Assembly (NCBI GenBank): GCA_038322235.1
Contig: JBBQFQ010000001.1
Location: 124,001-188,000, forward strand
Reading direction: 5' to 3'
Length of the DNA stretch: 64,000 bases
Origin: SZAS-18 sp038322235
GTDB lineage: Bacteria > Verrucomicrobiota > Verrucomicrobiia > Chthoniobacterales > SZAS-18
Part shown: positions 26,254-36,213 of the stretch, one piece after another
Position numbering within the stretch: the stretch's first letter is position 1
Layout: every line of letters begins with the position of its first letter
The notes under the pieces: model-generated
Seen by the model: the letters and a program-made list of their open reading frames with translations, nothing else
Database searches by the model: none
What the model was told of the DNA's origin: nothing
Translations under genes and position numbers: made by a program

Positions 26254-27075
26254 ATGAATGCCCGCACGCGCATTATCCTGACGATCGTCGCCGTCCTTTC
26301 CTACGTGGGATACACGTATCTCAGCTCCGAATCATTCAAAAATCCCGAGACCGGACGCTCGGCCCGCGTCGCGCTGACCGAAGTACAGGAGACCGCGCTC
26401 GGCCTGCAGAGCTACAAGCAGGTCCTTTCTGAATCGCAGGTCCTGACTAGTGGCCCGGAGTATGATCGTGTCGTCCGCATTGCCCAGCGCCTCCGCGTCT
26501 GCACCGGCGAAGCGGGAGCGAAGTTCCAGTGGGCGGTGAGCGTCGTGCGCAGCCCCCAGATCAACGCCTTTTGCCTGCCGGGCGGAAAGATCGTCGTTTA
26601 CACCGGCATCCTCCCCGTCGCGGCGAATGACGCCCAACTCGCGACGGTGATGGGCCACGAAATGGCCCACGCGGTTGCCCGACACGGCTCGCAGCGAATG
26701 CTACAAACCAAGCTGGCCAATGCCGCCGTCACCGGCGCTCAAGTTGGGGTCTCGGGGATGGACTACGAACAACAGCGCGCGATCATGGGCGCGATCGGAG
26801 CAGGAGCAAAATACGGCATCATCCTCCCCTTCAGCCGCGAACATGAAAACGAGGCGGACTACATGGGTCTACTCTATATGGCCCGCGCCGGGTACGACCC
26901 TCGGGAAGCCGAAAGCTTCTGGAAAAGGATGGCTCAGCAATCCGGTGGGGGCGGAAAACCACCGGAGTTCGCCTCGACGCACCCGTCGGACGATACCCGG
27001 ATCCGGCACATCCATGACTCCTTGCCGGCAGCGCTCGCGGAATACGAAAAATCCCGATTCCGCGGCCAGCCGTGA
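26254..27075 (+). CDS. M48-family zinc metalloprotease, membrane-anchored
   Basis: 273 aa with an N-terminal hydrophobic anchor (residues 6-22) and a periplasmic peptidase domain. The zinc site is HEMAHA (His135, Glu136, His139) with the third ligand Glu in HENEADYMG about 60 residues later. The region NAFCLPGGKIVVYTGIL just before the active site is typical of the LoiP/BepA/Oma1 branch, which handles misfolded envelope proteins. No lipobox is seen. Stands alone, 79 bp after the MerR-like gene. Confidence 0.9.
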   Translation: MNARTRIILTIVAVLSYVGYTYLSSESFKNPETGRSARVALTEVQETALGLQSYKQVLSESQVLTSGPEYDRVVRIAQRLRVCTGEAGAKFQWAVSVVRSPQINAFCLPGGKIVVYTGILPVAANDAQLATVMGHEMAHAVARHGSQRMLQTKLANAAVTGAQVGVSGMDYEQQRAIMGAIGAGAKYGIILPFSREHENEADYMGLLYMARAGYDPREAESFWKRMAQQSGGGGKPPEFASTHPSDDTRIRHIHDSLPAALAEYEKSRFRGQP

Positions 27076-27079
27076 TCCC

Positions 27080-27107
27080 GGCGAGGGCGCAACAATTGCG
27101 CTCGCCG
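27080..27107. other. Hairpin downstream of the M48 gene
   Basis: GGCGAGGGCGCAA and TTGCGCTCGCC can pair with a two-base bulge around a CAA loop. There is no T tract, so it may be a weak or factor-dependent terminator. Confidence 0.3.
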
Positions 27108-27198
27108 ATGACCGACCAAGTTGATAGACCTTAATTGATCCGGCTGCGCCTGCGTTGCGCAAGCGTGGGGCGGACGGGTCGCCTTCCTGGATCCGTCT

Positions 27199-27687
27199 AT
27201 GAAAACAGCTCGCGTGAGTCTCTTCCCGGTTCTCGCCGTCAGCGTTGCCGCGCTCATCACCGCCAGCCCGCTTTCGGCGGGCCCAGAATCGAAATCCCTA
27301 GTCACACGAACGTTTGAACCCGTGCCACTAGCCCTGAAGGGAAAGGGCTACGATCCCGCCGTGCGCCGTGCAGATGACATCTATCCGGCCGCGCTTCGCC
27401 GCGCGCGACTCGAGGGGTCCGCAACGGTCCGGGTCCACGTCGACGAAAACGGTGTCCTGACGAAAACAGAAGTCACCCGCTCAAGCGGTGAACCTCTCCT
27501 CGACCAAGCCGCCATGCGATTTGCCCGCGCGCTTCAGTTCCGCGCCCTTTCCCCCGAGGGCACGCCGCGGGGATGGAGCGATGAAATTCCGGTCACCTTC
27601 CGCCTGGCCGAGAACCAATTCGTCTGGGCGCAACCGAAACGAATCTTCAAGCGCCCGACGGAATGGACCTCGATGGGCGTCCAGTGA
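27199..27687 (+). CDS. Secreted TonB C-terminal-domain protein
   Basis: 162 aa with a signal peptide (cleavage near ASPLSAG, residue 30). The remainder is a TonB_C-like fold: YPAALRRARLEGSATVRVHVDENGVLTKTEV, read in two pieces, then SSGEPLLDQAAMRFARALQFRA. There is no proline-rich periplasm-spanning segment, so it is not a classical TonB. Stand-alone TonB_C proteins are common in this phylum and of unknown role. Followed by serS after 75 bp. Confidence 0.8.
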   Translation: MKTARVSLFPVLAVSVAALITASPLSAGPESKSLVTRTFEPVPLALKGKGYDPAVRRADDIYPAALRRARLEGSATVRVHVDENGVLTKTEVTRSSGEPLLDQAAMRFARALQFRALSPEGTPRGWSDEIPVTFRLAENQFVWAQPKRIFKRPTEWTSMGVQ

Positions 27688-27762
27688 CGGCCGATCGCGC
27701 CCCAAGAGACCATTGATCCCGCCGGGAAATTCGGCACCTTTGCCGCCCATTTCCCGAGACGC

Positions 27763-29049
27763 ATGCTTGATATCAGACTCATCCGCGAAAAGCCCGATTT
27801 CGTCACCGCTGGCTTGTCGACTCGAGGGGACACCGGTGCCGCCAAGGCCGCAGTCGAACAGATTCTGGAGTGCGATCGGCGGCGACGGGCCCTCGAGACG
27901 GAAGTACAAACGCTCAGTGCAGAACGCAATCGCCTGTCGAAGGAGATTGGTGGTCGAAAGGCAAAGGGCGAGGACATTTCTGAAGCGGCCGCCGAGGTCC
28001 GGATCCTTGGAGACAAGATCGCTGCCCTCAACCACGACGCCGCAAAGGCAGACGAGGAACAACGCGAACTTCTCCTCGCCACCCCAAATCTTCCCCATGC
28101 CGACTGCCCGCGAGGGACGAGCGCGGAGGACAACCCCGTCGTCCGCGTCTGGGGGGAAAAGCCCGCGTTCACCTTCGAGCCGCATAGCCACATCGCCATC
28201 GGGGAGCGACTCGGTCTCCTCGATTTCGAGCGAGCGGTGAAAATCAGCGGCAGCGCGTTTGCGGTCTACCGCGGGGCGGGCGCGCGGCTCGAACGAGCCC
28301 TCATCAATTTCCTTCTCGATCTTCAGACCCAGGAGAACGGTTACACCGAAATGGGCGTGCCGTATCTCGTGAAGCGCGAGGCGTTAATCGGCACAACCCA
28401 GCTCCCAAAATTCGCCGACCAGCAGTACCGTTGCGCGGATGACGACCTTTTTCTGGCGCCGACCGCCGAGGTCCCGGTGACAAACCTGCATCGCGAGGAA
28501 ATTCTGCCCATCGCTCAGCTCCCCGTCCGCTACGTCGCCTACACGCCTTGTTTCCGACGCGAAGCCGGAGCCGCGGGCGTAGGCACGCGCGGGCTGATTC
28601 GAATGCACCAGTTCGACAAGGTCGAGTTGGTGAAGATCTCGACGCCGGAGAACAGCATGGCGGAGCTGGAGGCGCTCACCGCTGACGCCGAAAAGGCCCT
28701 CCAAGTCCTGGGCCTCCACTACCGCACGATCGAACTGTGCTGCGGCGATCTCGGGTTTGGCCCGACAAAGACCTACGACATCGAGGTCTGGGCTCCAGGA
28801 CAAAATTCGTACCTCGAAGTCTCGAGCTGCTCGAACTTCGGGGACTTTCAGGCGCGTCGCATGAATCTTCGCTTCAAGGACGCGGAGGGGAAGAACCACT
28901 TCTGCCACACCTTGAACGGCAGCGGGACGGCACTGGCGCGCTTGTACGTCGCGATTCTCGAGGCCGGCCAGCGCGAGGATGGGAGCGTTCACCTCCCTCC
29001 CGCCCTCCATCCCTATTTCGGCGCGTCACAAATCCGGCTCCCTGACTGA
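27763..29049 (+). CDS. serS: Seryl-tRNA synthetase
   Basis: 428-aa class II synthetase. The N-terminal long coiled-coil arm that grips tRNA-Ser spans about residues 30-105 (start MLDIRLIREKPDFV). Motif 2 is TPCFRREAGAAG with GLIRMHQFDKVE, and motif 3 is LNGSGTALARLYVAILE near the end. Length normal. Probably transcribed alone or with the downstream DUF1232 gene (137 bp gap). Confidence 0.96.
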   Translation: MLDIRLIREKPDFVTAGLSTRGDTGAAKAAVEQILECDRRRRALETEVQTLSAERNRLSKEIGGRKAKGEDISEAAAEVRILGDKIAALNHDAAKADEEQRELLLATPNLPHADCPRGTSAEDNPVVRVWGEKPAFTFEPHSHIAIGERLGLLDFERAVKISGSAFAVYRGAGARLERALINFLLDLQTQENGYTEMGVPYLVKREALIGTTQLPKFADQQYRCADDDLFLAPTAEVPVTNLHREEILPIAQLPVRYVAYTPCFRREAGAAGVGTRGLIRMHQFDKVELVKISTPENSMAELEALTADAEKALQVLGLHYRTIELCCGDLGFGPTKTYDIEVWAPGQNSYLEVSSCSNFGDFQARRMNLRFKDAEGKNHFCHTLNGSGTALARLYVAILEAGQREDGSVHLPPALHPYFGASQIRLPD

Positions 29050-29186
29050 TCCGGCCACGGCCCGGGGCTCGCTCCCGAACGTCCCGCGGCGAACCGCGCT
29101 GGAGTGATGACGCGCATTGCGGGTCCACCCCACATTATCCGCTCGCTTCCCGCCCGCGCAGCGCAGTAGCGTTGCCCTTGATCGCC

Positions 29187-29597
29187 ATGGACCAGCTCGA
29201 AGAATACGTCTCGTACGCCTCGCAACATCTCACCTCCGAGGAGATCGAGGACGCCGTCCGCGCCGTCCCGCTCGTCAAAGCGGAGGCCGCAATCGCCGAC
29301 CTTCCGAGGCAATTTCCCCAGCTTCCGGCCCAGGTCGAATTGCTTTGCCAATTTATCGAAGACGTCCACAGCGGTCTTGTCTCCAGGGACGACGCCAGCA
29401 CCGCCTACTTGGAGGCCTGTTTTGCCGTTCGCTACTTTCACAAAAAGATCGACGTGATCCCCGACCACATCCCCGGGATCGGCAAACTCGATGATGCCGT
29501 CGTCATCCAGTCCGTCTTGCGGAGGAACGAAGCCATCCTGCGCGCCTACGCGGACGCGCACGATCTCCCATGGGGCGAACTCAAGTCGCTCATGTGA
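29187..29597 (+). CDS. DUF1232/YkvA-family protein
   Basis: 136 aa. The DUF1232 segment lies at the centre: YFHKKIDVIPDHIPGIGKLD, followed by DAVVIQSVLRRN. In other members this segment can be membrane-associated, but here it is weakly hydrophobic. Start is the ATG at 29187 (MDQLEEY); a TTG at 29172 would add five residues. Function unknown. Followed by tilS after 88 bp. Confidence 0.75.
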   Translation: MDQLEEYVSYASQHLTSEEIEDAVRAVPLVKAEAAIADLPRQFPQLPAQVELLCQFIEDVHSGLVSRDDASTAYLEACFAVRYFHKKIDVIPDHIPGIGKLDDAVVIQSVLRRNEAILRAYADAHDLPWGELKSLM

Positions 29598-29685
29598 TGG
29601 GAAGGGGGCCGGAGCCTCCGCTCGCAGCGAGGAACGTCCGGCCCGACCGCGCCTCCCCTCGAATCATCCGGTGGCGCCACTGCCG

Positions 29686-30678
29686 ATGAAACGGCCTGAA
29701 TGGGTGTCTCAATTCGAGGCGACACTCCGAGCCTACCCGCCCCGGCGGCGGGCGCTGGTCGGCGTCTCTGGTGGGTGTGACTCGGTCTCGCTTCTGCGGC
29801 TCCTGGCGGAACGCGGCTACACGAAGCTCACCGTCTGCCATCTTCATCACGGTCTCCGGGGACGCGCGGCAGATGCAGACGCCCGCTTCGTCCAAAGACT
29901 CGCAACCACCGCCCGCGTGGAATTCGAACTCGACCGGACTAACGTCCGGCAGCTTGCCGAAGACCACGGTCTCTCCCTTGAAGCGGCTGGGCGGGCGGCG
30001 CGCCTCCGCTTCTTTACCCGGATCGCTCGCGAACGGCGGATCGGCGTGATCTTCCTGGCCCATCACGCCGACGATCAGGTGGAAACTTTTCTGCACCGCC
30101 TGCTCCGAGGTTCCGGTGCGCGGGGCCTGTCCGCGATGAACCGCGAGACAACTTGGGGATCACTCAAAGTGGTCCGCCCTTTGCTCCACGTGGGGCGAGA
30201 GGAAATCGAGTCGCTGGCGCGCGCCAACGCGTGGAAGTGGCGCGAAGATGCGTCGAACCTCGACCTTGCCCATACCCGAAACCGAATCCGGCACCAGATG
30301 CTGCCGGCCATGGCAGAAATTTTCGGGCGGGATATCCGACCCGCCCTCTGGCGCGCGGCCGAAATTCTCCGCGCCGATGATGAATGGCTCACGACCATGG
30401 TTTCCGAAGCGTTGGCCATTTCGCCCGATCACCTTTCCGTCGGCGCTCTGCGCTCCATGCCGCTCAGCCTCCAGCGCCGACTGATCGCAGCGTGGCTGGG
30501 CCAATTCGTCGACGGCATCGAGTTCTCGCATGTCGAAACGGCCCGAGCTCTCCTCGAACCCGACCACGAAGGACATCCGGCAAAAAGTAACCTTCCGCGA
30601 GATTTTCATGTCCGGCGCTCAGCGGGAAGGCTTTGGGTGCAGCCTCCCCTCGCCCGCGTCGGCCCGGCGCGTACCTAG
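29686..30678 (+). CDS. tilS: tRNA(Ile)-lysidine synthase
   Basis: Converts C34 of the minor tRNA-Ile to lysidine, using ATP. PP-loop VGVSGGCDSVSLLRLL (residues 25-40) and the family blocks HLHHGLRG, LAHHADDQVETFLHRLLRGS and TRNRIRHQMLP are all present. At 330 aa it is shorter than the E. coli enzyme and has a reduced C-terminal domain, as in many bacteria. Start at ATG 29686; the longer frame begins inside the previous gene. Confidence 0.93.
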   Translation: MKRPEWVSQFEATLRAYPPRRRALVGVSGGCDSVSLLRLLAERGYTKLTVCHLHHGLRGRAADADARFVQRLATTARVEFELDRTNVRQLAEDHGLSLEAAGRAARLRFFTRIARERRIGVIFLAHHADDQVETFLHRLLRGSGARGLSAMNRETTWGSLKVVRPLLHVGREEIESLARANAWKWREDASNLDLAHTRNRIRHQMLPAMAEIFGRDIRPALWRAAEILRADDEWLTTMVSEALAISPDHLSVGALRSMPLSLQRRLIAAWLGQFVDGIEFSHVETARALLEPDHEGHPAKSNLPRDFHVRRSAGRLWVQPPLARVGPART

Positions 30679-30732
30679 CCGCGGTCCCGGCATCGCAACT
30701 GCTTCCCGTGGCAGGCCTGCGCAGGCAGTCCT

Positions 30733-33700
30733 ATGCATCGCTCCGGCACCATCCCTCGCCGACTTCCCGGCTTCATCGCACTCGCTCTCGTTCTTACCCC
30801 GGCCCGGGCGCCGGCCCTGGACGCAAACGCGAATGGTTACAGCGACGTCTGGGAGATGATCTACAACGCGCAGAACCTCAACCCGTTTGCCGATGACGAC
30901 GGTGATGGCTTCACGAATCTTCAGGAAGCACTCGCCGGGACGGATCCCCGCGATCCGTCCTCCCATCCACCTGTTCCACTCGCTGCTTTTGCGAACAACT
31001 CCATCACGCTGACCTGGAAGAGTCTCGCCGGAAAGGCCTATCGGGTTCAGACGACGGATTCCCTCGCCGCGGGCGCGGTCTGGACCAACTTGGGGAACGT
31101 TCTCCTCGCCGACGGCAGCGAGCTCACCACCACGTTCGGGACTGGCAGCGGCGCGAAGAAATATTTCCGAATTCTCGTCAGCGACTACGACTCTACCGGA
31201 GGCGGGGTGAACGACTGGGAAAAGCTCCAACTCGGATTTGACCCCAACAAACTCGACACCTTCAATACCGGCTTGGGCGACAAACAAGTGATCCTCGACG
31301 CCCTGGCGTCTACGAACACCGTCAACGTCAGTTCCCCGGATGGAATTGCCACAAAGGCATTTGGAGACACGGCGACATTTCGGTTCACCAGAACCGGAAA
31401 TTTGAATTCCTTCACCGCTACGTACAGCATCGGCGGGACCGCCTCACCGGGGACAGAATACATCCCTCTCTCAGGCTCAGTTACATTTGGGGTCGGGAAG
31501 AACGTGGTCGACGTCGCCGTCACCGTCGGTCCGGGCGCAACGATCACGGCTCCCAAGACCGTCACCGTCACGTTAAACGCGAGTGGGCTCTACGCGGCGG
31601 GTCAACAATCCACGGCGACCATTACGCTCTCCCCTCTCCCTTCCGCGTCCGGCCAGGTGGTCGAAGAGATCTGGACCGGCATCTCAGGATACTCCGGCTT
31701 CGACGACGTTCCCTTTGAGGCGCCGGCCAACACCTCGCGACTTCTTTCCCAACTCGATACCGGCACGGATACGGGAGACGACTACGGTGCGCGCATTCGA
31801 GGGTACGTCACCGCACCCGCCACGGGAGCCTACACGTTCTGGGTCGCGGCGGATGATGTCGCTGATTTCTCGCTTTCGACCAACGACCAGCCCGCGAACC
31901 TGTCCCGTCGTTGCTACACCGACAGCTTCACGAACTACAAAGAGTGGAACAAGTACGTGACGCAGAAGTCCTCGTCGATCGCGCTGACAGCCGGCCAGCG
32001 CTACTACTTCGAGGCGAAACTCCGGGAGTACAGCGGCGGAGATCACCTGACCATCGGGTGGCTGAAGCCGGGCCAGACTGGCCTCGTCCCTTCCGAGGTC
32101 ATTCCTGGGTCCGTTCTTTCCCCATATGCGGCCTCGTTCAACCCGACTGGGCTCACAACCTTGTTTTTTGCCCCGCTCACGCGTGAGCCAGGAGTGACAA
32201 GCGCGGCGTCCGGGTTTGCGTCGCTGCGTCTCTCTCCGGACGGAACCGTTGCGATCGCTTCCGTGACCACGACCAGCTTGAGCGGTCCGGCCACTGCCTT
32301 AAATCTTCGCGGTCCCGCGGGTCCCGGACAGACCGGACCCGTGCTCTCAAATCTCCTCGCAAGTTCGCCGCAGTCAGACGGCAGCTACGTGTGGCAGCTC
32401 CCAGCCGCCGCCGTCAGCACTCTGAAAGCCGGGAACGTCTATGTGAGCGTCACGACCGCGGCGAATCCAGCTGGGGAATTGCGGGGTCAACTCGGTCGCT
32501 CCGTTGGCACCGGCTCCTTCACGCCCCCACCGGACCCTCCCGCGCTGCCGGGTGGCCTGCCCACCGCCAACGAGGCATCCCGCTTCCTCATTCAAGCGAC
32601 GTTTGGACCGACCAGCTCCGACGTCGCCGCGGTTCAGCGGGATGGCTACCCCGCGTGGATTGAGGCCCAGTTCCATCTCCCGATCACCTTCCACAGCGCG
32701 TTCATTGATGGCGTGGCGTCGAGCGGGCAGAACCTCGGAGGCGACTCGACCCAGGAGGCATTCTGGAAAGCGGCGGTCACGGCACCGGATCAACTGCGGC
32801 AACGCGTCGCGCTGGCTTTCAGCGAAATCATGGTGATCTCGGACAAAGACGGGGGCCTCTCCAATGAGCCCTACGCGCTGAGCGGGCATTTCGATACACT
32901 GCTGCGGAATGGCCTCGGCAACTTCCGCCAACTCCTCGAGGAGGTCACGCTCTCGCCGGGGATGGGTCTCTACCTCGACATGCTTCAAAACGATCGGGCA
33001 AACCCGGTCACCGGCACCGTGCCGAACGAAAACTACGGCCGGGAGGTCATGCAGCTCTTCACGATCGGGCTGGTCAAACTTAATCCCGACGGCTCTTTGC
33101 TGCTCGACAGCAACAGCCTCCCCATTCCGACCTACGGACAGAGTGAAGTGATCGGCTTCTCAACCGTCTTCACCGGCTGGAACTTCGCGCAGGACGGCTT
33201 GAACTGGGACTACGTCCGGGACAATTGGCGCCAGCCGATGAAGTTGGTCCCTGCCCATCACGACCCGGCCCCAAAACGTCTGCTGGACGGTGTCGTCCTA
33301 CCCGCGAACCAAAGCGGAACGCAAGATCTCAAGGACGCGCTGGATGTCCTCTTCAATCACCAGAATACCGGGCCGTTCATCGCGCGCTCGTTGATCCAGC
33401 GCCTCGTGACGAGCAATCCGAGCCCGGCCTACATCTACCGTGTCGCCGCGAAATTTGCCGATAACGGGCAGGGCGTTCGCGGGGATCTCAAGGCCGTCGT
33501 CCGCGCGGTCCTCCTCGACTACGAAGCGCGCAGCGCTACTTCGCTCGCAAACCCGAATTTTGGCAAGCAGCGTGAACCCATCGTCCGACTTGCGACCGTC
33601 TTTCGCGCTTTCAACGCTCGCGCCTGGAACAATCGGTACCAATTGCCAACTTACGCCATCGGGCCCAACTACGGCCAGGCGGTCCTCGACGCTCCGAGCG

Positions 33701-34083
33701 TCTTCAACTTTTTCTCCCCGTTCTTCAGCCTTCCCGGAGAAATCGCCACGGCGGGTCTTCACAGCCCGGAGTTCCAGATCACGACCGAAACGACTGCCAT
33801 CTCCTCGTCGAACGATCTGCGGGACCGGGTTACGGACGTAAAGTCCTCGTCCTCGCCATCCACGATCGGCTTCGATCTCAGCGCGGCGGCAGCCCTGGCG
33901 GCCAACCCCGCCGCGTTGGTCGACAGCCTGAACACGCTCCTCCTCGCCGGCCAAATGTCCGCGGGACTTCGCACGCAGGTCATCGATGCCGTGACGGCCC
34001 AACCGGCCTCCAATGCCTTGCTGAGGGCCCAAACGGCCGTTCAGCTCCTCGCCACATCGCCCGAATTCTGCATTCAGAAATGA
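30733..34083 (+). CDS. Large secreted multi-domain DUF1800 protein (Calx-beta, PA14, CHRD)
   Basis: 1116 aa. A signal peptide (residues 1-28) is followed by an EF-hand/thrombospondin-type calcium repeat (NPFADDDGDGFTNLQEA, about 50-66) and a Calx-beta domain (about 210-300). A PA14-like domain follows (about 315-460; YVTAPATGAYTFWVAADD), then a CHRD domain (about 475-600) and DUF1800 from about 615 to the end (ASRFLIQATFGPTSSDV, YGREVMQLFTIGL). DUF1800 is nearly always paired with DUF1501, as here (30 bp downstream). The pair is exported; biochemical role unknown. Adhesion or polysaccharide binding is suggested by PA14 and CHRD. Confidence 0.88.
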   Translation: MHRSGTIPRRLPGFIALALVLTPARAPALDANANGYSDVWEMIYNAQNLNPFADDDGDGFTNLQEALAGTDPRDPSSHPPVPLAAFANNSITLTWKSLAGKAYRVQTTDSLAAGAVWTNLGNVLLADGSELTTTFGTGSGAKKYFRILVSDYDSTGGGVNDWEKLQLGFDPNKLDTFNTGLGDKQVILDALASTNTVNVSSPDGIATKAFGDTATFRFTRTGNLNSFTATYSIGGTASPGTEYIPLSGSVTFGVGKNVVDVAVTVGPGATITAPKTVTVTLNASGLYAAGQQSTATITLSPLPSASGQVVEEIWTGISGYSGFDDVPFEAPANTSRLLSQLDTGTDTGDDYGARIRGYVTAPATGAYTFWVAADDVADFSLSTNDQPANLSRRCYTDSFTNYKEWNKYVTQKSSSIALTAGQRYYFEAKLREYSGGDHLTIGWLKPGQTGLVPSEVIPGSVLSPYAASFNPTGLTTLFFAPLTREPGVTSAASGFASLRLSPDGTVAIASVTTTSLSGPATALNLRGPAGPGQTGPVLSNLLASSPQSDGSYVWQLPAAAVSTLKAGNVYVSVTTAANPAGELRGQLGRSVGTGSFTPPPDPPALPGGLPTANEASRFLIQATFGPTSSDVAAVQRDGYPAWIEAQFHLPITFHSAFIDGVASSGQNLGGDSTQEAFWKAAVTAPDQLRQRVALAFSEIMVISDKDGGLSNEPYALSGHFDTLLRNGLGNFRQLLEEVTLSPGMGLYLDMLQNDRANPVTGTVPNENYGREVMQLFTIGLVKLNPDGSLLLDSNSLPIPTYGQSEVIGFSTVFTGWNFAQDGLNWDYVRDNWRQPMKLVPAHHDPAPKRLLDGVVLPANQSGTQDLKDALDVLFNHQNTGPFIARSLIQRLVTSNPSPAYIYRVAAKFADNGQGVRGDLKAVVRAVLLDYEARSATSLANPNFGKQREPIVRLATVFRAFNARAWNNRYQLPTYAIGPNYGQAVLDAPSVFNFFSPFFSLPGEIATAGLHSPEFQITTETTAISSSNDLRDRVTDVKSSSSPSTIGFDLSAAAALAANPAALVDSLNTLLLAGQMSAGLRTQVIDAVTAQPASNALLRAQTAVQLLATSPEFCIQK

Positions 34084-34113
34084 GCCGGGTTGCCGCGTCC
34101 ACCCACCGCTCCC

Positions 34114-35511
34114 ATGCCTTCCTCTCCGCTCTCACGCCGCCACTTCCTCCGCCAGGCCGCGTGCGCCGCTGTCGGTACCAGCGGCATCGCCTCAACGATC
34201 TGGAATCTGCGCGCGCTCGGGGCCGCCGCAACGGCCGCCGACACCGGAGGAATCCAGGCCGGCGACTTCAAAGCGCTGGTCTGCGTCTTTCTCTACGGCG
34301 GGAACGACTCGGCCAATCTTCTCGTCCCCCGCGACCCGGCGAACTACAACGCGTACGCCACCCAGCGGGGAGTTTTGGCGCTCCCGCAAAGCGCCATTCT
34401 GCCGATCAATGATCTGGTGAACGACGGCCGGGACTTCGCCCTGCATCCGAGCGTTCCCGAACTCCGCGATATCTACAACCAGGGGAAATTGGCGTTCGTC
34501 GCAAACGTCGGATCGCTCATGGCGCCCGTCACGCGCGACACCTACCTGAACGGCTCCGTCCAGCTACCACCCCAGCTTTTCTCCCACGAGGACCAGCAAA
34601 CGCAGTGGCAAACGTCGTGGCCGGGAAATCCGTCGCGCACCGGTTGGGGTGGGCGGATGGCCGACCTGCTCCGCACTCTCAACGGCTCCTCCGCGATTTC
34701 GATGAGCATCTCGGTGGCGGGCAGCAATGTCTTCGAGGTCGGGAACGTCGTCTCCCAGTACCAGGTCTCGACGAACGGCAGTATCGGCTTGAGTGGCTTT
34801 AACGGCACGTCCGACCCGCGCTATGTCGCGTACAACAACATCGCGACGCTCCCCTACACCAACCTCTTCGAACGGGCGTTTGGCGCGGTGACCCGTCGCG
34901 CGATCGACAACAATGTCCTCATCACGAACGCGCTCGCGGTGGCACCCCCCCTGACCACGGTCTACCCGGCGAATTCCTATCTCGGAGACCAGCTCAACAT
35001 GGTTGCCCGGCTGATCTCCGTCCGTGCCGCGCTCGGAATGCGACGGCAGATCTACTTCGTTTCGGTGGGCGGATTCGATACGCATGACCACGAACTGACG
35101 GATCAACCAGCTCTGCTCGGTGACGTGAGCACCGCTCTCAGCGCCTTCTACCGTTCCACCGTCGAACTCGGCATGCAGAACAGCGTCACGACGTTCACCG
35201 CGTCAGACTTCGGCCGCACATTTACAACCAACGGCGCGGGATCCGACCACGGCTGGGGCGGGCACCACCTCGTCATGGGAGGCGACGTGAAAGGCGGGAA
35301 CGTGTACGGACGTTACCCGATTCTGAGCGTCGACGGACCGGACGACACGGGCTACGGCCGCTGGATCCCCAGCACGAGCGTCGACGAGTACAGTGCCACG
35401 CTCGCGAAATGGTTTGGCGTCAATCCGAGCCTCGCGCCGGGGGGGGAGATGCTGACCGTCTTTCCGAATCTGGGACGCTTTGCGACGCCTGATCTCGGAT
35501 TTATGAACTGA
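34114..35511 (+). CDS. DUF1501 protein with Tat signal
   Basis: 465 aa. The N-terminus carries a twin-arginine signal, SRRHFLRQAACAAVG, so the protein is folded before export and may bind a cofactor or metal. The body has the alkaline-phosphatase/sulfatase-like DUF1501 pattern: ALVCVFLYGGNDSANLLVP near the start, VGGFDTHDHEL in the middle and SDFGRTF followed by GSDHGWGGHHLVMGG. The ATG at 34114 was chosen because it places the Arg pair near the start. Operon partner of the DUF1800 gene. Confidence 0.88.
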   Translation: MPSSPLSRRHFLRQAACAAVGTSGIASTIWNLRALGAAATAADTGGIQAGDFKALVCVFLYGGNDSANLLVPRDPANYNAYATQRGVLALPQSAILPINDLVNDGRDFALHPSVPELRDIYNQGKLAFVANVGSLMAPVTRDTYLNGSVQLPPQLFSHEDQQTQWQTSWPGNPSRTGWGGRMADLLRTLNGSSAISMSISVAGSNVFEVGNVVSQYQVSTNGSIGLSGFNGTSDPRYVAYNNIATLPYTNLFERAFGAVTRRAIDNNVLITNALAVAPPLTTVYPANSYLGDQLNMVARLISVRAALGMRRQIYFVSVGGFDTHDHELTDQPALLGDVSTALSAFYRSTVELGMQNSVTTFTASDFGRTFTTNGAGSDHGWGGHHLVMGGDVKGGNVYGRYPILSVDGPDDTGYGRWIPSTSVDEYSATLAKWFGVNPSLAPGGEMLTVFPNLGRFATPDLGFMN

Positions 35512-35590
35512 AGCTCCCGCGGCGGCGCTCCGCCGCCGTCGCGATCCTCTGATCCTTTTCTTCCGGCACGGCGCGTTCGACCCCCGGCCC

Positions 35591-36184
35591 ATGAAACCGT
35601 CGCGGCGCCTTGCCCTCGTCCTGCTGCTGCTTCTCGGCGGCACGCTCGCGATCTGGCTCATCCACCGCGACCCGCCTGGTTCGCCCCGCGGCGAGGCGTC
35701 CCGCGCGGCGGATTCCAGCCCTCCCGCCGCGAAAATCGCGGCCCAAGGGTCAATCTCAGGGGCGACCACGTCACCGAACCCACCACGATCATTCGTCCCG
35801 AAAGACCCGTCGGCCTCAACGGCTCAGCGCGACCCGGCGGCGCCGAGCCCCGGGGTCCCCGTCATGCCAACCTCCGCGCCAGCCGCCGTCCGAACCCCCG
35901 AGTCGGAAACTGGCCGGATCAGAACCGTTCTCCGGGGCTACCGGGCGGCTCTCGGTCAGAATCCGGTCGGGTCGAATCCGGAAATTGCCCGCGCGCTGCT
36001 GGGCTCAAATCCGCGAGGGATCCAGTTTCTGGATCGCTCGACCGTCACACTAAATGCGAAGGGGGAACTGCTCGACGACTGGGGGAACCCATATTTTTTC
36101 CACGCCATCTCAGGGACCCACATGGAGGTTCGCTCCCCCGGTCCCGACGGCAAACTATTCACCGCGGATGATGTGGTGAAGTAG
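35591..36184 (+). CDS. Single-pass protein with a GspG-like C-terminal domain
   Basis: 197 aa. One hydrophobic helix follows MKPSRR at the N-terminus (residues 8-24), then a disordered Pro/Ser/Ala region to about 105. The C-terminal part ends like major type II pseudopilins: DDWGNPYFFHAI, then MEVRSPGPDGKLFTADDVV, a calcium-binding-like loop. It lacks the pseudopilin prepilin-peptidase motif, so it is not an ordinary GspG. It follows the DUF1800-DUF1501 pair by 79 bp and is probably in the same operon. Confidence 0.7.
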   Translation: MKPSRRLALVLLLLLGGTLAIWLIHRDPPGSPRGEASRAADSSPPAAKIAAQGSISGATTSPNPPRSFVPKDPSASTAQRDPAAPSPGVPVMPTSAPAAVRTPESETGRIRTVLRGYRAALGQNPVGSNPEIARALLGSNPRGIQFLDRSTVTLNAKGELLDDWGNPYFFHAISGTHMEVRSPGPDGKLFTADDVVK

Positions 36185-36213
36185 GAGCCTGACAGGCCCG
36201 CCGCTTGTTCGTC

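Noticed and set aside
30183..30200. Third parS-like site in tilS (around CTCCACGTGG)
   Set aside because: Only the core matches; the flanks do not form the 16-bp palindrome.
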